From Streptomyces coeruleorubidus (GTDB taxonomy: Bacteria; Actinomycetota; Actinomycetes; Streptomycetales; Streptomycetaceae), in contig NZ_CP023694.1 in assembly GCF_008705135.1 (NCBI RefSeq), positions 8,345,001 to 8,409,000 of the forward strand: a stretch of 64,000 nucleotides of DNA. The letters run 5' to 3'. Positions 62,799 through 64,000 of this stretch are shown piece by piece. The position numbers and the translations under genes are program-made. The notes beneath the pieces were generated by a model, which saw only the letters and a list, made by a program, of their open reading frames with translations, was not told the DNA's origin and searched no databases. The first letter of the stretch is position 1; each line of letters begins with the position of its first letter.

Positions 62799-64000
<1,202 letters not shown>

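Overview
The window looks like a Streptomyces chromosome segment. Base composition is very GC-rich with G/C-ending codons, genes are coupled by 4-nt ATGA or GTGA overlaps, a bldA-type TTA codon sits in a key gene, and most of the DNA is a large modular polyketide/peptide assembly line. No phage, CRISPR, rRNA or tRNA genes were seen. The last gene runs off the right edge.

Positions 1-5.8 kb are flanking chromosome. They hold a leftward chromate-resistance operon (split chrB, then chrA), a perfect 16-bp palindrome in the divergent promoter region, and a rightward membrane-protein pair whose first gene is frameshifted at two G-runs. Next come a GlsB/YeaQ-type small membrane protein, the 3' stub of a tyrosine integrase, and a frameshifted GNAT acetyltransferase.

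Positions 5.8-17.2 kb (leftward) are a three-gene coupled operon. It encodes a DH-ACP-DH-ACP-KS0-PCP*-ACP-C-FkbH megaprotein, an ACP-thioester reductase with an extra C-terminal domain, and an alpha/beta hydrolase with a Cys nucleophile. Positions 17.2-18.6 kb are a divergent control region. It has two promoter-like elements of almost the same sequence facing opposite ways, one built into an inverted repeat.

Positions 18.6-38.6 kb (rightward) hold an Sfp-type phosphopantetheinyl transferase, a second PKS (DH-ACP-ACP-ACP*-DH-KS-KR-ACP-KS0-PCP), an NRPS (C-A[Ser]-PCP-C-A[N-MT]-PCP-C*), and an MbtH-like domain read in frame into a cytochrome P450. Positions 38.8-40.7 kb hold an SDR and a SIS-domain protein. 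Positions 40.8-64 kb are an oxazole-starter block: a three-module trans-AT PKS (each module KS-DH-KR-ACP, the last with a C-methyltransferase), a formyltransferase-A(Gly)-PCP loading NRPS, an OzmP/CongE-like ATP-pyrophosphatase thought to close the oxazole, a KS-ACP protein, and the start of another PKS.

No acyltransferase domain, thioesterase, regulator or exporter is visible. This is therefore a trans-AT system whose ATs and remaining genes must lie elsewhere, probably to the right. The right block resembles the oxazole end of oxazolomycin/inthomycin/conglobatin pathways. The left block (FkbH fused behind a C domain, reductive release, Ser plus N-methylated residue, duplicated KS0 units in inverted orientation) does not match a pathway I know and is the most novel part. 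Its two PKS genes share an in-frame 1.8-kb inverted repeat that could in principle recombine to swap their ends.
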